Assembly: GCA_025353725.1 (NCBI GenBank)
Contig: JANXOF010000065.1
Span: 158,963-222,962, forward strand
Direction of reading: 5' to 3'
DNA length: 64,000 nucleotides
Source of the DNA: Polyangiaceae bacterium
GTDB taxonomy: Bacteria > Myxococcota_A > Polyangia > Polyangiales > Polyangiaceae
The notes below the pieces were generated by a model. That model had not been told where the DNA came from. It ran no database searches and saw only the letters and a program-made list of their open reading frames with translations. Numbering within the stretch: the stretch's first letter is position 1; each line of letters opens with the position of its first letter. The translations under genes were made by a program, and so were the position numbers. Below, one piece after another: positions 1 through 8,462 of this stretch.

Positions 1-2
1 AG

Positions 3-1391
3 CGCCTCGCAGACGCCAAAGCCCAAATCACCGCGGCGCGAACGCGCGTGCCGAAGGACATGGCGCTGGCGCTTTGGCTCGCGAGGGCGGAAGAGGCGCT
101 CGGCAACAAAGCCGTCGCCGAGAAGCTCTACGGCGAGGCGGTCGAACTTGCGGATCCGCAAGATCCGAACGCTATTTTGGCCTTCGCCGCCAATGCGGCC
201 TTTCTCGCGTCGCAAGGCCGGCCCTCCGACGCTCAAGCCACCCTCGACCAAGCGCGCGTCAAACTCGCGGACACTGCGATTCTTCAGCGCGCGTTCGGTG
301 ACGTCGCGGCCACGCAAGGACACTTCGACGAAGCGCTGGGTCACTACGAATCGGCGCTCCGGAAAAGTCCGACCGATCTCGGAACGCGGTTCCGGCTCGG
401 CGTGACGTACCGGCGGATGAATCGTATGGACCAAGCCGCGAAAGAGTTCGACCAGATTGTGGCGGTCGACAAGGAATATCCAAATATCGCCCTCGAGCGC
501 GGATTGCTGTTCGAGAAGTCGAATGACCTTTCCAAAGCGCTCGAGCAATTCAATAGCGCTCTCGCCAAACAGCCGAAGGACGTCGACCTCATGATGCGCG
601 TGGGCGCGGCGTACGTGTCGATCGGCGAAGTCGAAAAAGCCTTGCCGCTGCTCAATAAAGTCAAAGACCTGCGCCCCAACAGTGCCGAGGCCAATCACTA
701 CATCGGGCGCGCGTACCTAAAGCAGGGAGGGCTCGAGTCGGCCGCCGCGATGCGTTACCTGAAACGTGCTGTCGAGCTCGACCCGAACAAGGCCGAGTTC
801 CACCTTTACGTCGCTTGGGCCGCGAACGAGTCCGTGCCCGCTCAGCTTGGTCTCGCGCGTACGCACGTCGAAAAGGCGTTGACACTCGACCGCCTGCTGG
901 CGGATGGCTACTGGCAGCGAGGCATTGTTTTGCTCCGCGAAGGCGCGGTCAACGACGCGCTCGTGGACTTGAAACACGCACTCGAATTGAAGCCTTCGCG
1001 CCACGAGGCGCACGCGGCGCTCGCCGAAGCCTTCGAACAAAAGAACGATGTCGCCTCCGCGATGGCCGAATGGTCAAAGGCCATTGCCGGCGATGATCGC
1101 GTGCCTATTTGGCATTTCCGCTACGGCGTGCTCTTGCTCGAAAAAAACCGTACCGCCGACGCGGCGAAGCATCTCGCTTCGGCCGTTGTCGAGGGCAGAA
1201 AGGCACTTCCCAGGCCCGGTTGGCTTGGTCGCGCCGCGTTCGAGGCCGGCGAGGCTCAACGGAAGTCGGGACAGAAGCCCGCGGCGGTGGAGTCGTATCG
1301 GACGTTCCTTGATTTCGCTTCGTCCAACGATCCGAATCGCCGCGACGCGCTTCGAGCCTTGAAGGACCTAGGAGCGCCCTACGAACATTGA
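3..1391 (+). CDS. TPR-repeat protein, 5' end outside window
   Basis: The frame is open from the first bases of the window, and the residues encoded before the first possible start (GTG at 48) look like more helical repeat, so the gene probably begins upstream. About 460 residues are visible. They form back-to-back 34-residue TPR units with the usual small/aromatic pattern (for example FDEALGHYESALRKSPTD and MDQAAKEFDQIVAVDKEYP) and spacing that covers nearly the whole protein. TPR arrays are protein-binding scaffolds; no catalytic domain is visible in this part. In myxobacteria such arrays are often the C-terminal half of larger signalling or envelope proteins, but nothing here decides that. 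The next gene starts about 110 bases downstream on the same strand. Confidence 0.85.
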   Translation, partial: RLADAKAQITAARTRVPKDMALALWLARAEEALGNKAVAEKLYGEAVELADPQDPNAILAFAANAAFLASQGRPSDAQATLDQARVKLADTAILQRAFGDVAATQGHFDEALGHYESALRKSPTDLGTRFRLGVTYRRMNRMDQAAKEFDQIVAVDKEYPNIALERGLLFEKSNDLSKALEQFNSALAKQPKDVDLMMRVGAAYVSIGEVEKALPLLNKVKDLRPNSAEANHYIGRAYLKQGGLESAAAMRYLKRAVELDPNKAEFHLYVAWAANESVPAQLGLARTHVEKALTLDRLLADGYWQRGIVLLREGAVNDALVDLKHALELKPSRHEAHAALAEAFEQKNDVASAMAEWSKAIAGDDRVPIWHFRYGVLLLEKNRTADAAKHLASAVVEGRKALPRPGWLGRAAFEAGEAQRKSGQKPAAVESYRTFLDFASSNDPNRRDALRALKDLGAPYEH

Positions 1392-1504
1392 GCGATCGCC
1401 GAGATTCGCTGGTGAGATGCAATTGAAACGCATTTTACGGCGGGCATGACCCAATCTGACCGCGCTTGACAGGGTCGCCTAGGTCAGCCTGGAGGGGATT
1501 TGCT

Positions 1505-3166
1505 ATGGGGATTCAGAGACGGTTCCGAGTCCGCGCCTTCGGTTGTGGGTTCGCGCTTTTCATCATCGTCGCGCCCGGTTGTGGGTCCTCCGGAAAGCGA
1601 TCGGCGTACGACGACGACAAGCAGACGTCGCCGACAGAGCCCACGGGCGACGGCCCCTCGAGTCCGTCCGGGGACTTCGGGGTCAACGTTGGAGGAAACG
1701 TTGTCCTCGTTCCCAAGAACACGACCGTCGTAATCGACCTTGCCACCTCTCCCGCGACCCCGGGAGTGCAGGCCTTCACGGTGCTCAGCGCTGGGCGCGA
1801 CGTCACGCCAAGCGCGACGTTTACGCTGCAAGACCCGTCGCTCGGTACTTTTCGCGGCGCGACGTTCACGACCGCCAGCGCGCTCGCGGCCGGCGTGCGG
1901 GCCAAAAGCACGTCGGTGCAGGCCGAGAGCTCAAACGGTACCGCGTTCGGTACGCTCACCGTCGTCCAGCTGCGCAAAACGGGCGCGCAACGCGATTTCT
2001 TTTTCGTCGTGCCTTATGGCGAAACTTCGTCTCCCAAGAGTGACGTGCTCGCGTTTAGTACATCGATCAAACAGGCGGATGTCGCGTTCGTCGTCGACAC
2101 GACGTCGTCGATGACCAACGCCATCGCGAAGCTCAAAAGCGCCCTCGAAGGGACGCTGATGGCGCAACTTCAAAGCGCCATCCCGAACGTCGGTCTCGCC
2201 GTCGTCGATTACCGAGATTATGGCGACGACTGGGTCGTCAAAGTGAATCAAGTGGTCACAACCAGCTTGGCCCTCGCGCAGGCGGGGGTTGCGCCACTCA
2301 AAGCCGCGGGCGGCGGGGATTTTCCGGAGGCCTCGATTGCCGCGATGGAGTTCGCGCTGACGGGGCGGGAGAATACAGGCATAGAGCCGCACATCAATGC
2401 CACTCTGGGCTCGTTTGGCGGTGTCGACTTCCGGCGTGGGTCGGTGCCCGTTCTTGTTAATCTTAGCGACGCGAATTGGCACGACCCCTCAGGGCTCGCG
2501 ACGCTCGCAACGCTAAAAAATGCATTCGCAGACACGAAAGCAAGATTCGTGAACATTGCCGAGGGGTTTTCCGATCCGATTGAAGCTCAAGCCGACGAGC
2601 TCTCAGACGCCACGGGAAGCCACGTCGACGCGGCCGCGTTCGGTACCGTTTCGGGGTGCGCCGTAGGCAAGTGCTGCACGGGTAAGAAAGGTGTAGGGCG
2701 CACGCCCTCGGGGCCTGGCGGCACCTGTCGCTTAAACTTTTTGTCCGAGGGGGGCAACGGCGTTAGCAGCGGTATCGTCAAAGCCATCGAAGCGATTGCC
2801 ATCGGCAGTTCGTTTGACGTAACGGCGAAAGCCGTGAACGACCCCACGAACGCGAACGGAGTCGACGCCACCAAGTTCATCAAAGCCTTGCGCGCGATGG
2901 CAGAGGGCGACCCGAAAAATGGTTGCCCCGCGGCCCGCGCGAAAGACGCGGACGGCGACGGAATCAACGAGAAGTTCGTGGATTTAAAGGCCGGAACTCC
3001 CGTGTGCTTCGAGGTCATTCCCGCGATGAACCTGTCCGTTCCGCCGAATCTCGGTCCGCAATTTTTCAACGCTTTCGTCGATGTCGTTGCGGTGCAAGGC
3101 AACTTGGCACTCGATCGCCGAAGCGTGCTCTTCCTGGTTCCGCCCCGAAACGCCGACGTCAAATAA
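1505..3166 (+). CDS. vWA-domain secreted lipoprotein
   Basis: I chose the ATG at 1505 because a GGAGGGG ribosome site lies just upstream and the protein then opens with a clean export signal: basic MGIQRRFRVR, a hydrophobic core and a cysteine (IVAPGC) resembling a lipobox. A Ser/Asp/Pro-rich linker follows, then a von Willebrand factor A domain near residues 190-380 that begins VAFVVDTTSSM, a MIDAS-type DxTxS metal site, with VVDYRDYGDDW further on. The C-terminal part contains a cysteine cluster (GCAVGKCCTGKKG). vWA domains bind ligands through a metal ion. I infer a surface-displayed binding or adhesion protein; the ligand is unknown. Confidence 0.85.
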   Translation: MGIQRRFRVRAFGCGFALFIIVAPGCGSSGKRSAYDDDKQTSPTEPTGDGPSSPSGDFGVNVGGNVVLVPKNTTVVIDLATSPATPGVQAFTVLSAGRDVTPSATFTLQDPSLGTFRGATFTTASALAAGVRAKSTSVQAESSNGTAFGTLTVVQLRKTGAQRDFFFVVPYGETSSPKSDVLAFSTSIKQADVAFVVDTTSSMTNAIAKLKSALEGTLMAQLQSAIPNVGLAVVDYRDYGDDWVVKVNQVVTTSLALAQAGVAPLKAAGGGDFPEASIAAMEFALTGRENTGIEPHINATLGSFGGVDFRRGSVPVLVNLSDANWHDPSGLATLATLKNAFADTKARFVNIAEGFSDPIEAQADELSDATGSHVDAAAFGTVSGCAVGKCCTGKKGVGRTPSGPGGTCRLNFLSEGGNGVSSGIVKAIEAIAIGSSFDVTAKAVNDPTNANGVDATKFIKALRAMAEGDPKNGCPAARAKDADGDGINEKFVDLKAGTPVCFEVIPAMNLSVPPNLGPQFFNAFVDVVAVQGNLALDRRSVLFLVPPRNADVK

Positions 3167-3287
3167 ATTCAGCACCGAAGACGGGAGCACCCGCCATGGG
3201 TCGAAAGGCCTGCGAAGAATCGAGGTCAATGAGTTCGTCGCTCACCATATTCGTCCCGGACCACGTGTTCGCGTGGCGGGGATATGT

Positions 3288-3719
3288 TTACCAAGGGCAC
3301 TCGTAGGCGAGCTGCGGAAAGCGCGAGAAGTCGCGGTCCGCAGTGATCAGCGCGCGTACGCCATGCGCGAGACAGATGGCGACGATGCGTGCGTCGTGCA
3401 CCACGGCGCCCTTCACTTGCGCAGTCATCAAGAGACTCGCGAATAACTCAAGCGAAGTGTCGACCTCGCTGAGTAACTCAAGGGTTGGTGAGTTGCACCA
3501 TGCACTGATTTGACCTAGTGCTTCAGCTGGGGAGGATGCACGGCCTTTCCAAATTTTAGTGTTGGTCACAACCGAGTAAAACTCGCTGAGGCACGGCCAG
3601 GCGATAGCCCACGGCGCGCGCGACTCGGCAAGCGCGCTAACTTGCGCACGCGACTCGGCGTGGCGTGGGGCTTCTCGACGATGGGCGTAGACGAGAATGT
3701 TCGTGTCGACAGCTTTCAC
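3288..3719 (-). CDS. PIN-domain ribonuclease toxin (VapC-like)
   Basis: This 143-residue protein has the full acidic set of a PIN nuclease: D5 in MKAVDTNILVYAH, E46 in CLSEFYSV, D109 in AVVHDARIVAI and D128/D130 in ITADRDFSRF. VapC-type toxins cut tRNA or rRNA and are held inactive by a tightly bound antitoxin. It starts with GTG inside the stop of the preceding antitoxin gene (GTGA overlap), the classic coupling for such pairs. Length and motifs suit the family. The target RNA cannot be told from sequence. Confidence 0.88.
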   Translation of the reverse strand: MKAVDTNILVYAHRREAPRHAESRAQVSALAESRAPWAIAWPCLSEFYSVVTNTKIWKGRASSPAEALGQISAWCNSPTLELLSEVDTSLELFASLLMTAQVKGAVVHDARIVAICLAHGVRALITADRDFSRFPQLAYECPW

Positions 3720-3955
3720 TCGTCGTCGCCGTAGATGGTCGCCCGCAGGTCGCCCCAGCTCATGCCCGTAAGCGGGAAGTGGTCACCCCCACGCCCGACG
3801 GCGAAATCTGGCATTCGGTAATGCGGAGCGCGCGGCTGCGCCAACACCGCCCGCAGCCCCTCCTCGACGAGCTCGCGCATCGTGATGCCGCGCTGCTTCG
3901 TCGCACGTTGCGCACGTTCAAACAGGGAATCGCCGAGCAATACCGTGGTTTTCAC
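3716..3955 (-). CDS. Antitoxin partner of the PIN toxin
   Basis: This 79-residue protein begins MKTTVLLGDSLFERAQRATK, a pattern typical of ribbon-helix-helix DNA-binding antitoxins (a short beta strand then two helices). Its C-terminal half is Gly/Asp/Trp-rich and is where VapB-type antitoxins usually wrap the toxin. It is the promoter-proximal gene of the pair and overlaps the toxin start by four bases. An inverted repeat just upstream (3979-4020) is the likely operator for autoregulation. The family assignment rests on size, context and the N-terminal pattern. Confidence 0.8.
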   Translation of the reverse strand: MKTTVLLGDSLFERAQRATKQRGITMRELVEEGLRAVLAQPRAPHYRMPDFAVGRGGDHFPLTGMSWGDLRATIYGDDE

Positions 3956-3978
3956 GGCTTCAATCTATCATCGTAGAA

Positions 3979-4020
3979 AGTACGGTCAAGCCGTTACAAG
4001 AAGTACGGCTTGACCGTACT
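3979..4020. promoter_or_regulatory. Twin operator boxes of the toxin-antitoxin pair
   Basis: A 16-base arm (3979-3994) and its exact reverse complement (4005-4020) are separated by 10 bases. The right box is itself a perfect 7-5-7 palindrome, AGTACGG-N5-CCGTACT at 4002-4020; the left box is a slightly imperfect copy. Box centres are about 23 bp apart, close to two helical turns. The element lies 24-65 bp upstream of the antitoxin start, where cooperative repressor binding would cover the promoter. The operator role is inferred. Confidence 0.65.
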
Positions 4021-4154
4021 CTTTCAGCGGGTGAGAAGTAGGCTGAGCCGTTCGCGGGCGTTCACCAATTCCCAAGCGATGCCCCGACTTCACTTGCGGC
4101 GACCACGCGAAGCTGGTGCTACACCCACCCTTCACGCCGCAAGGAGTTGTCGTC

Positions 4155-4712
4155 ATGTTTAAAAAAGTCGTGGAAGCTGCCTCGTCTGCCGTAAACCGCG
4201 CCGTCTATGGCAAAGCGCCCGAGGGGGGGCCGTCGACGCTCTCGAGTATTCCGTTTACGCGCCTCGACGGAACGCCTCTTCCGTCCGAAGAGCTTGAAGG
4301 CAAGGTCGTGCTTTTCGTCAACGTGGCAAGTCGCTGTGGGCTCACGCCACAGTACGAGGGCCTTGTCAGCCTCTACGCCACGTACCGCGCGCGAGGTCTC
4401 GTCGTCGCGGGTGTACCTTGCAATCAGTTTCTCGGGCAGGAGCCGGGCACCGAGGCGGAAATCGCTTCGTTTTGCGCGTCAACGTACGGCGTCGACTTTC
4501 CACTCCTTGGTAAGCAGGACGTCAACGGAGCCAAACGAAGTCCACTCTATCAATTTCTGATCGGCAGTTCCGCTGGCGGCGGTTCCGACATTGGTTGGAA
4601 CTTCGAAAAATTCCTCGTCGGACGCGACGGCGAGGTGAAAAATCGCTTTTCGCCCAAAACCCAGCCCGACGCACCGGAGGTCATCAACGCCATTGAGTCG
4701 GCTCTTTCGTGA
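4155..4712 (+). CDS. Glutathione peroxidase family thiol peroxidase
   Basis: The ATG at 4155 follows AAGGAG by eight bases, so it is preferred over the start 39 bases upstream. The 185-residue product carries the catalytic triad: peroxidatic C61 in NVASRCGLTPQYEGL (cysteine, not selenocysteine), Q91 in GVPCNQFLGQEPG and W148 in WNFEKFLV. A second cysteine at 107 (ASFCASTYGVDFP) is where thioredoxin-dependent members keep the resolving cysteine, so thioredoxin is the more likely reductant. A roughly 30-residue N-terminal extension without a clear signal peptide is unusual. The gene reduces peroxides; it stands alone between the toxin pair and convergent rsmA. Confidence 0.93.
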   Translation: MFKKVVEAASSAVNRAVYGKAPEGGPSTLSSIPFTRLDGTPLPSEELEGKVVLFVNVASRCGLTPQYEGLVSLYATYRARGLVVAGVPCNQFLGQEPGTEAEIASFCASTYGVDFPLLGKQDVNGAKRSPLYQFLIGSSAGGGSDIGWNFEKFLVGRDGEVKNRFSPKTQPDAPEVINAIESALS

Positions 4713-4748
4713 GTTTGGAGAACTCGGCGCGGTCGGCAAGCCGGTAAG

Positions 4749-5615
4749 CTAGGCCTCGAGCGCAGCCGCCATCGCCGCGAACTTGTCGACGTCGAGCGTC
4801 TCGCCTCGTGCGTCGAGCGAAATGCCACTGCGTTCGGCAGCGGCGCCGAGCCTATCCATCGGCGCGACGTGGCGCCACGCGTTGCGGAGCGTTTTTCGAC
4901 GCATCGCGAACGCGCCCTTGACAAGCGCTCGAAAAAGCTCCGTCTCGAGCGCGCGTCGCGGGCGCTCGGGTTCGAGCCGGATGACAGCGCTCGTCACGTC
5001 CGGCGGAGGATGAAACGAGCCAGGGCCTACTGAAAAGAGCTTTACTGCGCGAAACGCCGCGCGCGTGAACACGGTGAGCGCACCGTAGGTTTTTGACCCG
5101 GGCGCGGCCGCGAGGCGGTCGGCCACCTCGAGCTGTACCATGAACACGACGCGCTCGACGTCGTCGGCGTTGTGCACCGCCCGTTCAAGCAGTCGGCCCG
5201 TGATCTGGTACGGCAAATTCCCGCAAAGCACGCGCGGTGACTCCGGATCTGCAGGTCCTAAGAGCTCGCGCGGGTCGATCGTCTGCGCGTCTCCCTCGAG
5301 GATGCGGACGCGGCGCTGGCTCGGATCGGCGGGATCCGTAACACCCAGCAAATCGCTGAGTTCTTCTTCAAGTACGGGCACGAGATCGCGATCGCGCTCG
5401 ACGGCTACCACCGAACGCGCACGAGCTGCGAGCGCTCGCGTGAGCACGCCGGTGCCCGCCCCGAGCTCCAGTACGCGCGCCCTCCCGAGCTCCGAAGCGG
5501 GCACGCACGCCGCTGCGATCGCCTCCACCGTGTGGGGCGTAACAAGAAAGTTTTGGCCGAAGCTCTTTTTCGGCGCAAGCCCGCGTCGCTTGAGGACCGC
5601 TCGCGCGTCGCTCAC
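4749..5615 (-). CDS. rsmA: 16S rRNA dimethyladenosine transferase
   Basis: This is the KsgA/RsmA methyltransferase that dimethylates two adjacent adenosines in the 3' hairpin of 16S rRNA during 30S assembly. Visible motifs are LKRRGLAPKKSFGQNFL at the N-terminus, the SAM-binding VLELGAGTGVLT, acidic EGDAQ and the catalytic CGNLPYQIT. The frame is open for another 59 codons upstream, but that stretch has no family features. The GTG at 5615 gives 288 residues, near the normal length, and is preceded by a purine-rich stretch. It lies downstream of the DUF58 operon on the same strand with a gap of about 180 bases. Confidence 0.93.
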   Translation of the reverse strand: MSDARAVLKRRGLAPKKSFGQNFLVTPHTVEAIAAACVPASELGRARVLELGAGTGVLTRALAARARSVVAVERDRDLVPVLEEELSDLLGVTDPADPSQRRVRILEGDAQTIDPRELLGPADPESPRVLCGNLPYQITGRLLERAVHNADDVERVVFMVQLEVADRLAAAPGSKTYGALTVFTRAAFRAVKLFSVGPGSFHPPPDVTSAVIRLEPERPRRALETELFRALVKGAFAMRRKTLRNAWRHVAPMDRLGAAAERSGISLDARGETLDVDKFAAMAAALEA

Positions 5616-5798
5616 GTTGCCCTCGACGCGCTCTCGCGGCTTCGTTTCACCATGGCGCGTGCGCGTCTGCTCTGTACTCGGCACGGGCCTAAGTGCGGGG
5701 AGCGAGCTAATCCGAGCGAGGGCATAGTGCACCCTACCTCGTTCTACGCCGAGGACGCGGACGGATGAGAAAGCGAGCTGGAGTCTCAGCATGTCGTC

Positions 5799-7403
5799 TC
5801 ACGCTTCAATTTGTGGTCGCCGTTCCGTCATCACGCGCCCGCGTATGCCGAGCGCTCGAAGGGTGCGCACGTCGCGGTCCTGCGAGGCGCGCACGCGGAT
5901 GCGGACAGCGTCAAGAACGACGTCTTCGACCGTTTTCGCTGGCTCGTCAGGCGCACGGTCAGCGCGAGCCGGCGAGTGACTGAAGTCGAACGCGGGAAGT
6001 GTCCACCGAACCTCGACGCGCCTTGACTTGAGCTTACGAACCTTTGCGGCGGCGAGCCCGTGGACGCCGAAGGCGGCAGGTGCCCACAGGTGAACGAGAC
6101 TCGCTCTCTTTTTTCGGTCTTTTTCGCGCGTCAGGCGGTCGAGCACCACAGTGAGGTGCGCTTCGGCGTGGGCTCGCTCGCCGTCGATGCGCGGTGCAAC
6201 CTCCACTCCGAACGACGCAAGATAATGACGAAACCTCTGTTCGCGCGCGGTGACGGACACGGGTAGGCGCGGCGCGAAGGGCGCGCGAGAGCGCATGGCC
6301 TCTGCCCGAAGGGAAAGGCCATCAAGATCGCCGCGTGGTACGTCCGCGAGTGCCCGCGGGTCGAGCGGCCGCAAATGTTCCGCTACGCGTAGCGCGAGCT
6401 CAGTTTCGTCGAACTCACACCTGTCGCTGTCGACCGTGCTAGCCGCGCTCGCCAGTGCGGCGGCAATTTTCGAAGCTTGCGCCGCACCCGCACCCGGCGC
6501 GAGCCACGTGCGGGTGCGCGAGGCAAACACGACGAGGCCTACCGCGTCGCCGTTCGCGAGGTGCTTGGCCGCGACGCGGCTTAGGTCGTCGATCGCCGTA
6601 TCGAGCGGCGCTCGGCCGAGCGGCCCCGCCCAGAGCTCGACGGAGGCATCGAGCACGAGCCACGCAACGTCGCGATCCTCGCGCTCCATTTCCCGAACGA
6701 GGAGCTTTCCGCGTCGCGCGCTGGCCTTCCACGCGATGCGCTTGAAAGGGTCGCCAGGGACGTGTTCGCGGAGCTCCTTCAACGGCTCTCCGTCGCCCGC
6801 GAGTGAGGACGGTCGACCCGCTTCTGCACCGCGCCGTGCCCTACCGCCGCGCGCCGTTTGCACCATCGCAAAAAGCGATCGGGGCAGAACCTCGACGCCA
6901 TGTGGGTTCGCGAACATCAGCGGCACTTCGTACAAGCCATCGCCGCCGAGCGGCGTCCCGCGGACTTCGAGTGCGATTCCGTGAAGGCCCCATCGTCCCA
7001 CGCGCTTTGCGCGTATCCGGACCTCGAACGTTACCCTCGACGCGGCCGGCAGCAGGAGCGTTGAGGGCGAGATGCTTACGTCGAGCATGCTGGAGGCCAC
7101 GGCGCGGACGTGGAGGCCGCGTGCGTCGGCCTCTCCTCGGTTTCGCAGCTCAGCCTGCATGACGATTTCGCGACCGCACGTGGTGGTTGTCACACGCTGC
7201 GTTGTGCTCCAGACCATCTCGAAGCCGGAGCCGCGGATGCGTGTCACGGCCACACGCGCGACGGATCGGCCCAGCGTCACGGCCAGAAGAATGCCGCCGC
7301 CGAAAGCGATCGCCGGGCCGAGCTTCGTCGCAATTCCAAAGGCGACCAGAGCGGCACCCGCGAGGGCGACTTGGAACGTCGCGCGCGTCGGATGGAGCTG
7401 CAT
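5799..7403 (-). CDS. DUF58-domain membrane protein
   Basis: This 534-residue protein has two N-terminal membrane segments (AALVAFGIATKLGPAIAFGGGILLAV) and the DUF58 signature LREHVPGDPFKRIAWKASA, followed by RRGKLLVREME near residues 225-255 and a vWA-like fold after it. DUF58 proteins are encoded with MoxR ATPases, as here. They are thought to form membrane-associated chaperone or metal-insertion complexes, though their exact role is unsettled. The C-terminal extension of about 120 residues is rich in basic residues and not recognisable. It is the last gene of a three-gene operon, about 30 bases after moxR. Confidence 0.9.
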   Translation of the reverse strand: MQLHPTRATFQVALAGAALVAFGIATKLGPAIAFGGGILLAVTLGRSVARVAVTRIRGSGFEMVWSTTQRVTTTTCGREIVMQAELRNRGEADARGLHVRAVASSMLDVSISPSTLLLPAASRVTFEVRIRAKRVGRWGLHGIALEVRGTPLGGDGLYEVPLMFANPHGVEVLPRSLFAMVQTARGGRARRGAEAGRPSSLAGDGEPLKELREHVPGDPFKRIAWKASARRGKLLVREMEREDRDVAWLVLDASVELWAGPLGRAPLDTAIDDLSRVAAKHLANGDAVGLVVFASRTRTWLAPGAGAAQASKIAAALASAASTVDSDRCEFDETELALRVAEHLRPLDPRALADVPRGDLDGLSLRAEAMRSRAPFAPRLPVSVTAREQRFRHYLASFGVEVAPRIDGERAHAEAHLTVVLDRLTREKDRKKRASLVHLWAPAAFGVHGLAAAKVRKLKSRRVEVRWTLPAFDFSHSPARADRAPDEPAKTVEDVVLDAVRIRVRASQDRDVRTLRALGIRGRVMTERRPQIEA

Positions 7404-7433
7404 CGGTTCGAGGTCGCTTTCCGAGGAAGCGAA

Positions 7434-8462
7434 TCAGACGGAGCGAACGCCGCGTCGGTAGCTTACTTTTGCGAGGGCCTCTTCGATGATGGCGTCGCGC
7501 TCGCGGGCGTCGCTGTCGACGTCTGGGACGAGCACGAGCCGGTGTGCCAGCACGGCCACGGCGACCGCGCGCATATCGTCCGGTACGACAAAGGTGCGGC
7601 TCGCGAGGACGGCGTGCGCCTTGCTGGCCTGCATGAGTCCAAGCGTCGCTCGCGGGCTTGCGCCGAGGGCGACCTTTGGGTGCGTGCGCGTAAAGCTCGT
7701 CAGCGATACGGCGTAGTCGTGGAGATCGTCGTCGACGTAAACGCGCATCGTCGTGTCCTGCAGGTACGCGACATCCGACGCGTTGAGTACGGCTACGAGC
7801 GTCGGAGGCGTCTTTCCGTGCGTCCGGAGCATCTGTGCCTCTTCGCGGGCGGTTGGGTAACCCATCACGACGCGAACAAGAAAGCGGTCAATCTGCGCCT
7901 CGGGAAGCGGATAGGTGCCTTCGAGGTCGATGGGGTTTTGCGTCGCGAGGACGAGGAAGGGAAGGGGAAGCTCGAACCTGTCACCCTCGATCGTGACTTG
8001 TCTTTCTTGCATCGCCTCGAGCAGTGCGGACTGCGTCTTCGCCGGCGCGCGATTGATCTCGTCGGCGAGCACGACGTTCGCAAAAATCGGTCCGGCACGG
8101 AGGCTGAACGTGCCGTCCCGCGGCGACAAGACGTAGGTTCCCGTAATGTCGGCGGGCAGCAAATCGGGCGTAAACTGGATACGACGCGACGAGCAACCGA
8201 GGGCCGTCGCGAACGCTTTTACGAGTGTCGTTTTGGCGACACCGGGAACTCCTTCGAGCAGCACGTGACCACGCGCAAGCAGCGACACGAGGATCATCTC
8301 GAGCGCGCGCGCCGAACCTATGTACGTTTTTTGAACCTCGCGACGTACCTGTTCGATGCGCTCCTTCGCCGACGCAATCTCGTCCGCGGCGCTCGGTGAC
8401 TCGGAGTTTTCAGCGCGATCGCTGGGGCCGGACGGCGACACAAAAGGCTCCCGAGGCATCAT
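7434..8462 (-). CDS. MoxR-family AAA+ ATPase
   Basis: The 342-residue protein shows Walker A in LLEGVPGVAKTTL, Walker B in VVLADEINRAPAKTQSALL, and the MoxR hallmark ATQNPIDLEGTYPLPEAQIDRF. MoxR ATPases act as chaperones that activate partner proteins carrying vWA-type domains; the DUF58 protein encoded next is the obvious partner. The start overlaps the stop of the upstream gene (8459-8462), which shows translational coupling. Two consecutive ATGs are possible starts and differ by one residue. Confidence 0.95.
   Translation of the reverse strand: MMPREPFVSPSGPSDRAENSESPSAADEIASAKERIEQVRREVQKTYIGSARALEMILVSLLARGHVLLEGVPGVAKTTLVKAFATALGCSSRRIQFTPDLLPADITGTYVLSPRDGTFSLRAGPIFANVVLADEINRAPAKTQSALLEAMQERQVTIEGDRFELPLPFLVLATQNPIDLEGTYPLPEAQIDRFLVRVVMGYPTAREEAQMLRTHGKTPPTLVAVLNASDVAYLQDTTMRVYVDDDLHDYAVSLTSFTRTHPKVALGASPRATLGLMQASKAHAVLASRTFVVPDDMRAVAVAVLAHRLVLVPDVDSDARERDAIIEEALAKVSYRRGVRSV

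Noticed and set aside
7110..8399. 429-codon plus-strand open frame
   Set aside because: It is antisense to the MoxR and DUF58 genes, which have clear motifs; composition is Arg-rich and unrelated to known proteins.
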